Shown here piece after piece: positions 58,501 through 64,000 of a DNA stretch of 64,000 nt (position 1 is the stretch's first letter; each line of letters starts with the position of its first letter). The notes beneath the pieces were generated by a model that saw only the letters and a list, made by a program, of their open reading frames with translations, was not told the origin of the DNA and made no database searches. A program made the position numbers and the translations under genes. The stretch comes from Brasenia schreberi (taxonomy: Eukaryota > Streptophyta > Magnoliopsida > Nymphaeales > Cabombaceae). Where the stretch lies: NCBI GenBank assembly GCA_036023115.1, contig JAYKKT010000088.1, positions 3,624,501-3,688,500 on the forward strand. Direction: 5' to 3'.

Positions 58501-59214
58501 TCCTCAAGGAGAAATTAAGAATCGGTATTATGGACCCATTCTCATCAATTCTTGTCATTGTCAAGTTGTAAGACTGTATCTTGAACTGTAATGTAAGTTT
58601 AAATGTCTAATTTAAGTGGAGGCCGGAATATGTAAATCTGTGTTTTGTTTCTTTAACCAAAACTACGGCCACCAAATTGCTGCATTAGAAAACTTGACTT
58701 GCTCAGAATATGCATGCTTATCTTCAAGTCAGTTTGCTATCATAACTCATGAATCCTTAACCAACTTAAACATGAAGATTGATTTTATAGCTGAAATCAT
58801 TAGCTGGTGAGCATGGCAACTTAGCTATCTCACCTATGAACACATTCACATCTATCACTGAAACAAGGTTGTTTCTCTTATTCTCTCATTTGTGTTTCCA
58901 GTGTTGCTCAATCTCTAGAGTTCTTTAAAAATTGGAGAATGGGACACATGTTTCTCTATCTGGATGCTGCAGCATTTTTAGCTGCTCCTTCTCTCCTGCT
59001 TCTGATCCGAGTAATCAAGACGGTTCATGGGGCAACTCTCCTGCTAAGGAGGAAGCTTGTTTTCCGAAACTTATCTATCAGCATCTTTACGGTGAGGTTA
59101 GTTCGTGCTTGCTTCCTTGTGGCTTCCTTTTCTGCCCTGGGATGGCTAAGCATTCAATACGGGAAGGTTGTTGATCTCCCTAGATTTTCTGTCAGTTTAT
59201 CATTGAGACGATAA
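49569..59214 (+). CDS. plant membrane protein of unknown function, 5 exons, 295 aa
   Basis: Exons: 49569-49758, 56639-56769, 57509-57634, 58207-58334, 58902-59214. All have GT-AG borders and compatible phases, giving 295 residues without a stop. The N-terminus MDSEQSQRRGLLFRLCAWWL leads into a membrane helix (about 15-43). The middle, residues 64-200, is a soluble domain with paired cysteines (VCELGLFNY, RCRYDYYWAS, DCRPSFGFAWL, YNCKYTPGMSKVDIH, FFDCRSEESSLLELMGRFF) and an N-glycosylation sequon NQT at 151, so it is probably lumenal or extracellular. Two more helices lie near 208-230 and 255-278, followed by a short basic tail ending LRR. I believe this is a conserved plant-specific unknown family but know no function. 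Intron 1 is 6880 bp because of a same-strand Copia insertion. The first exon is GC-rich, unlike the surroundings. Confidence 0.88.
49759..51026 (+). other. intron 1 before the Copia insertion
   Basis: No second-gene exon was recognised. Short frames at 50011-50202, 50206-50409 and 50414-50617 are unlikely to be real. Confidence 0.5.
51027..51365 (+). repeat. left LTR of Copia (51027 element)
   Basis: TGTTGGAAACTGAACATTGG to CTTTCAACA, 339 bp. A TATAAAAA-type motif at about 51206 could be the LTR TATA region. Confidence 0.93.
51366..51383 (+). other. primer-binding site, initiator-Met tRNA type
   Basis: TGGTATCAGAGCGGGTCT directly follows the left LTR. Standard for plant Copia elements. Confidence 0.88.
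51930..56118 (+). pseudogene. Copia gag-pol polyprotein, with stops and frameshifts
   Basis: Starts at ATG 51930 (MERLKLGDGNEQLLSDKGEG). Gag runs to about 52600 with TGA at 52134. The zinc knuckle reads CSHCGKTRHTKDTC (about 52727-52768). Protease has IWVIDSGATDHMVS (about 53055-53095). Gag-pre-integrase has RWHQRLRHLPLSKIRMLL and CETCQKAKHH. Integrase core has IIHSDIWGP, then an in-frame TAA at 53810, then HSDNGGEFIS, QQNGVSERKN and WGEAVLIAVFLINR. RT has FAFDVKNAFLHGDLLEEVYM (about 54990-55050) and LIIYVDDMVVTGN (about 55245-55282, YVDD intact). RNase H has RSSAEAEYRAIASGMCEGLW (about 55885-55945) and QLADILTKVVPV. At least six breaks; not functional. Confidence 0.92.
56107..56125 (+). other. 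polypurine tract region
   Basis: CCCAACTTGAGGGGGCT directly before the right LTR. Nearly the same as the tract at 12841 in the gene-capturing element. Confidence 0.8.
56126..56443 (+). repeat. right LTR of Copia (51027 element)
   Basis: 318 bp, TGTTGAAAACTGAACATTAG to TTATTTCAACA. It lacks about 20 bp present in the left LTR and has several substitutions, so the insertion is not recent. Confidence 0.93.
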
Positions 59215-59658
59215 GCTTTGCAAGGGGAGGGTTTAAGTCACACTCCTATGTTTCACTTGTATCATTTTCAAGGTCTACATTTTGAAAATTATGTGGATTA
59301 TGTTGTTGTATCTTGATGTATAAATATGAAAATGTCCATTTAATTTCCTTTTTGTAGTTTTATAATGGAGGCGAAAGCCAGAGAGTGGATCTGTGTTCGG
59401 TAGCAATGTTATATGGTGCTGAATATTGGGCAATCAATCGATGATACTTGTAAAAGATAAATGAATTTGGTGAGGTGGACATGTCATATCTGTAATCAGG
59501 TTAAAACCTTAGAGAAAAAGTTGGAGTAATGCATATAGAACATGAGTTCAAAAAGACATTTAATATTTATGATATGTACATGCACAAAGGTAACTGAACA
59601 AAGCTTGGATAAAGTATAAGAAATTAGATAATGAATATTTTAAAAGAAAGAAAGGAAA
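59215..59658. other. 3' flank of membrane-protein gene with RTE fragment
   Basis: Probable 3' UTR up to about 59340. At 59366-59490 a plus-strand fragment (VAMLYGAEYWAIN) matches the RTE C-terminal region (RPAMFYGYECWAVN in the next element), so it is a LINE remnant. Confidence 0.5.
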
Positions 59659-59684
59659 CAACAACAACTAAGCCTTTTCCCATA

Positions 59685-62589
59685 CTAGATGGGGTCGGCT
59701 ACATGGATTCTTTGTTTCCACATATCCCTATTGTGTGCCGTGTTAGCAATTAACTCACAATAAGCTAGATCATTCTTTATTGTTTCTTTCCAACACTTTT
59801 GTAGTCGTCTTCTACCTCTTTTAATACTTTCCAAATTTAGTTTTTCTAACCTTCTTACAGGTTCTTCTTTTGATCTTCTTTCTATATGTCCAAACAATTT
59901 TAAGCTATAATCTCTCATTTTATCTTCTATTGGAGCCGCTCCTAATTTGTTTCTAATAACCTCATTACGTATACGGTCTTTTCTTGTATGACCACTCATC
60001 CATCTCAACATCTTCATTTCTGTCACATATGTTCATGTTGATGATTAACTGCCCAACACTCATAACCATAAAACATGGCAGGCCTAATTGCTGCTCTATA
60101 ATATTTACCTTTTAACTTTAATGGTATCTTCTAATCACAAAGAATACATGATGCTCCTCTATATTTTAATCAACCAACATTAATTCTATGCGTAACATCT
60201 CCATCAATTCTTCCATCACTTTGAAAAATTGACCCTAGGTATTTAAAACTTTCCTTTTGGGGATGCAATGTGTCCCAATTTTAATTTTTGTCCCTGAAGT
60301 AACCAAATGATCAAACTTATATTCCATATATTCTGTCTTTGTTCTACTAAGTTGGAGGCCTTTGCTTTCTAATGTTTCTCTCCATAGTTCCAATTTTCTA
60401 TTAACTTTTTCCTTAGACTCCTCCACTAATACAATATCATCTGCAAATAACATACACCAAGGTACTTCATATTGAATATGTTTTGTTAACTCATCCATCA
60501 CCATTATAAATAAGTATGGACTTAAAGTTGATCCTTGATGTAACCCAATATTAACTTCAAAGAAGCCTGTGTTCCTTCATGAGTTCTCACACATGTTTTT
60601 GCACCATCATACATGTCTCTTATAAGGTTAATATATGTCAATGGGATATCTCTTTTTTCCAAAGAAACTCCCTCGGTACCCTATCATAAGCTTTTTCTAG
60701 ATTAATAAATATCACATGGAGATCTTTCTTTTTTGCTCTAAAATGTTCCATAAGACGTCTCAAAAGGTGAATCGCTTCAATAGTAGATCTACCTGGCATG
60801 AATCCAAATTGGTTCTCTGTTGTACTTGATACTTGTCTTAACCTACGTTCGATAATTACTTCCCATAATTTCATAGTATGGCTCATTAACTTGATACCTC
60901 GATAATTCGCACAATTTTGAATGTCTCCTTTGTTCTTATATATGGGTATAAGTGTACTTGCTCTCCATTTTTCGGGCATTTTTTGGTTTTTCCATATTTC
61001 ATTAAATAGTCTTGTGAGCCAAGTGATTCCTATTTCTCCTAGTATTTTTCAAACTTTTATAGGAATATTATCTGGTCCTACTGATTTACCACCCTTCATA
61101 TGTTTAAAAGCCTCTTTGACTTCATTCTTTTGAATATGCCGGTAGAAATTGTGGTTTATATACTTTTCTGATTTGGCCAACTCTCCTAAGCTAATAGTAA
61201 CATCTTTATTTTCATTAAAAAGCTTATAAAAATAGTTTTTCCATCTATTTCTTATATCATCATTTGCCACTAAAATTTTTTCATCCTCGTCTTTTATGCA
61301 TCTAACATAATTAAGATCTTTAGTTTTCTTATCTCTAGTCCTAGCTATCCTAAAAATCTCTTTCACCCTCTTTTGAGTTGAGTTTTTTATATAAGTCCTC
61401 TCAAATTTTAGCTTTTGCTTCACTCACGGCCTTTTTCACTTCCTTCTTTGCTTTTTTATAAGTCTCTAAAGCTTCACTAGTTTTCTTAGCATAATGTAAT
61501 TTGTAACATGCCTCTTTGCCTTGATTTTATTTTGTACTACTTCACTTTACCACCAAGCTTCTTTTTGTGCCGGTACACCTCCCTTAGATACCCCCAACAC
61601 ATCTTTCGCCACTTTCTTAATATGTATAGTCATATTGTTCTACATATCACAAGGTGTACCAACATAATTCCAAACATCTCCTTGAAGGACTTTTTGTTTA
61701 AATATATATTCTTTCTCGCTTTTGAGGTTCCACCATTAGTCTGAATAACTCGATGCACCCTTTTCTTCTTTGTCTTTTTTTTTTGTAAATCCATAACTAA
61801 AAGTCCATGTTGGGTGGTTAAGCTTTCTCCTTTAATTACCTTGCAATCTTTACAACATGCTCTATCTTTTTTTCTACAAATAAAGTAATCAATTTGTGTT
61901 TGTAATAAGCCACTCTTATAAGTAATTAAATGTTCATCTCGTTTTTTGAAGATTGTATTGACTATAAAGAGATCAAATGTCATAGCAAAATTTAAAATCT
62001 CCCTATCTTCCTCATTTATATCTCTAAAACCAAAGTTTCCATGAATCCCTTGATATCCTAATGACTCTTTACCGATATGTCCATTTAAGTCTCTTTCTAA
62101 ACAAATCATCTCCCTTTGTGAAATCTTTTGAAACATCTTATCTAACTCTTCTCAAAAAATTGTCTTTATATTATCTTCTAGTCCTACTTGGGGTGTGTAG
62201 ACACAAACTATATTCAAAACTTCTGCTTCTAACACTAATTTCAATGTTATGATTCGGTCACCATATCGTTGTATGTCTATTACACTATCCTTTAAATCTT
62301 TATTTATGATAATACCAACTCTGTTTCGAGCCTTTTCTTTACCTTAGTACCATAATTTAAAACCTATATCCTCTATCTCTTTTGCTTTTTCTCCAATCCG
62401 TTTTGTCTCTTGTAAACATAGAATATGAATCTTTCTCCAAATCATAGTATCTACCACCTCTATTAGCTTACCGTATAATGTTCCGATATTCCAAGAACCA
62501 ATATGAATTTTATTATCTAGGACTAGCTTCCTTACTCCTCGCATCTGTCTATAATCAAAATGCGGAGACTTTCTCTGAAATTTTTTCAC
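59685..62589 (-). pseudogene. RTE LINE polyprotein: endonuclease and reverse transcriptase
   Basis: Endonuclease: IHIGSWNIGTLYGKLIEVVD and ILCLQETKRIGEKAKEIED (62344-62589), DLNGHIGKESLGYQGIHGNF and TQIDYFICRKKDRACCKDCK (61630-62136). Linker: VKEAFKHMKGGKSVGPDNIP (61049-61423). [58 protein letters not shown] and [10 protein letters not shown] (60638-60979). The active-site block [20 protein letters not shown] lies at 60235-60504. C-terminal: KMLRWMSGHTRKDRIRNEVI and DYSLKLFGHIERR (59685-60026). The frame changes at least four times and has stops, so it is inactive. Endonuclease and RT motifs fit the RTE clade. Confidence 0.9.
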
Positions 62590-62710
62590 TACATTCGGGC
62601 GACCATGTAGTGGGACTAACTTCTTTACTCACACTTGTCTATGATGTGGGAATCCTCTCTGCAATTGATTCACTACATTCGGGCGAAAATGTAGTCGCCC
62701 TGCATTCGGG
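62500..62710. repeat. 83-bp repeat in RTE 5' region
   Basis: CACTACATTCGGGCGA occurs at about 62587 and 62670 and a third GCATTCGGGC at about 62702. The preceding 60 bp (TCTATAATCAAAATGCGGAG against TCTATGATGTGGGAATCC) are also similar, so the unit is about 83 bp. Confidence 0.7.
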
Positions 62711-62904
62711 CTATGGAGCACATTGCTAGGCGGGGATGCCCCAAAGCAATGCTTATAATTTTTGTAATCCATGTTATAAAAATCCGACGAAGTTTTACGT
62801 TGGGTGTGGGAAGTCTAAGACAACCCTCCTCCTTTATCTGGGCTTGGGATCGGCAATGCAAGGGTGATCCCATACATGGGCAGAGTTAAAAGAAAGAAAG
62901 GAAA

Positions 62905-63034
62905 ATATTAAAAATTATATGATTGTTTTGTGGAGATAACTATTGATATAATATAGAATCGAGCGTTACAGCATCAAAGAATTCATATATAACTCTACCT
63001 ATTTAATATATAACACTACTTATCTAGTCTGTAA
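62905..63034. other. no feature seen
   Basis: AT-rich flank of the LINE. Confidence 0.4.
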
Positions 63035-63290
63035 AAAGGCTTGCTTGCATTTGTATGATCTCGAGTATGAACCTCATGATCTTTAACTTTAACTTATGAA
63101 TCGACCCCCTAGCCATGTGAGCTACCCTTTGTGTTGTACCAAGTTATCTGGATCGTCTGTTAATAACTCTTCCTGTTTGCAATCCAAGGCCAAAGACAGA
63201 GATGCATGCCCGCTGCAGGTGTCGAACTCATAACCTTCAGAGCCAACTCCCTAGCCAGGTGAGCTAACGTTCATTGTGATGAATTGGATT
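63035..63290 (-). repeat. two tandem SINE-like units
   Basis: Minus-strand A-box-like blocks TAGCTCACCTGGCTAGGGAG (63266-63247) and TAGCTCACATGGCTAGGGGG (about 63124-63105) are each followed by a B-box-like GAGTTCGAC or its relic. Both units are flanked by TGGATCGTCTGTTAATA-type sequence (63150 and 63297), so a unit of about 140 bp is repeated. Confidence 0.6.
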
Positions 63291-63379
63291 TATTTGGATG
63301 GTCTGTTAATAGCTAGTCTTTCTCTGCAATGCAAGAATGTCTTATCTGGTGCCCTTGTTGGTTGGGCTGCTCAGTGCTG

Positions 63380-63510
63380 AATATGGTGGAAAGGTCGACG
63401 GCTGCTAGACGGCTAGTCAGGGGTTCGACTCTGACAAGGCGCTCAGCGTCCCAATGCAAATTAATTGGATCCAATCAGAATGGCAAGGTTCAAGCATATT
63501 GTGAAGAGCA
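63380..63510 (+). repeat. possible SINE-like element
   Basis: GGTCGACGGCTGCTAGACGG and GGGGTTCGACTCTGACAAGG resemble A and B boxes about 20 bp apart. Shorter spacing than the other copies; family membership uncertain. Confidence 0.35.
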
Positions 63511-63596
63511 ACACTAAGATGGGTGACTGCCTGGAAAGTCGTTGTATTTTATCTCGAATACCACTTAGTGTGTGAAAAGACTTGGTTAGAGTTTGG

Positions 63597-63920
63597 TAGA
63601 CATAGTCGGTTTTGAACCGGTCGGGCGGTTCTAATCGGAACTAAATCGGGTCAAGAATCGGTTGAAACTAGAACCATCAGAACCGAACTGGAACCAAATC
63701 TGAAATGGAGAAGGACCTGGTTTGGTTATGGTTCCAGCTTATGTGAAACCGAAACAACACCGAAACCGAAATCAATGGTTTGGAATCACTGATTCTATAA
63801 TGTTTTTGTTAAAATTCAACTTTTCTTTAATATTTTTTGGTTTCAAAAGGTTTAAGACAAAACCACAACCAACAGTTCCAAAATCGACACCAAAACGAGT
63901 CTGATCTCAGTTATAGAAGT
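63597..63920. repeat. TAGACATGGC-type MITE, right end unclear
   Basis: Starts TAGACATAGTCGGTTTTG with many GAACCG/GGTTCT blocks. Later GAACCGAAAC and TTCCAGCTTATG blocks repeat the pattern. No clean right terminus was found before 63920. Confidence 0.5.
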
Positions 63921-63950
63921 TCACTTTCGTGAAATTCAGGTCTGGCAGAA

Positions 63951-64000
63951 GATATACAACAACGACAACAACAAAACTCTTTTCGATACTAGATGAGGTC
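63951..64000 (-). mobile_element. 3' tail of a second RTE LINE, cut by window end
   Basis: ACAACAACGACAACAACAAA followed by CTTTTCGATACTAGATGAGG closely matches the 3' end of the RTE at 59655-59700 (ACAACAACAACTAAGCCTTT, ACTAGATGGGGTC). The element continues beyond the window. Confidence 0.7.

Larger units (their letters stand above)
59659..62885 (-). mobile_element. RTE-type LINE (non-LTR retrotransposon)
   Basis: 3227 bp on the minus strand. A 19-bp target duplication TTAAAAGAAAGAAAGGAAA occurs at 59640-59658 and 62886-62904. The 3' end carries a (GTT)n tail and the common plant RTE end complement to CTAGATGGGGTCGGCTACAT. Order from the 5' end: AP endonuclease, RT, C-terminal region. Reading frames are broken. 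Its 5' end includes an 83-bp repeat unit. Confidence 0.92.

Noticed and set aside
63247..63266. A-box and B-box motifs suggesting a tRNA gene
   Set aside because: No acceptor-stem pairing or anticodon loop could be built, and the motif recurs in several decayed repeats, so it is SINE-like.

Overview
This window is plant nuclear DNA, most likely from an angiosperm. The evidence is GT-AG introns several kb long, plant-type gene families (DUF1218, R2R3-MYB, ARF-GAP with a C2 domain), and dense Copia, hAT and RTE-type transposons, tRNA-derived SINE-like repeats and long AT microsatellites. I cannot place it below angiosperm. All boundaries and domain calls come from reading the sequence by eye; no database search was run.

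Layout. 407-3469: a complete but decayed hAT transposon with an 8-bp target duplication. 4114-4577: the last two exons of a COBW-domain gene (+), whose earlier exons are not visible here. 6916-14770: a three-exon DUF1218 membrane-protein gene (-) with two apparent 1-bp frameshifts. Its first intron carries a 3.2-kb LTR retroelement (9924-13160) that holds fragments of host genes (ARF-GAP/C2 and a glycosyltransferase-like protein) instead of gag-pol. 15076-21958: a rearranged minus-strand Copia element, with three LTR copies and a second copy of the DUF1218 5' end trapped among them. 22000-38000: gene-poor repeat DNA with MITEs, SINE-like elements, (TA)n tracts, local tandem duplications and a small hAT derivative (34318-35171). 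38100-44225: a plus-strand Copia of the same family with a doubled RT-RNase H region. 46450-47280: a broken R2R3-MYB gene. 49569-59214: an apparently intact five-exon gene for a 295-residue membrane protein, whose 6.9-kb first intron contains a Copia element with both LTRs and a 5-bp target duplication (51027-56443). 59659-62885: an RTE-type LINE (-) with a 19-bp target duplication; the 3' tail of another begins at the right edge.

Only two of the four host genes look potentially functional as read: the 295-residue membrane protein and the visible end of the COBW gene. The DUF1218 gene would be functional only if its two homopolymer indels are assembly errors. The strongest oddity is the gene-capturing LTR element in DUF1218 intron 1. 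Its primer-binding site, polypurine tract and LTR ends resemble those of the Copia element at 51027, so it may have been mobilised in trans by a Copia relative.
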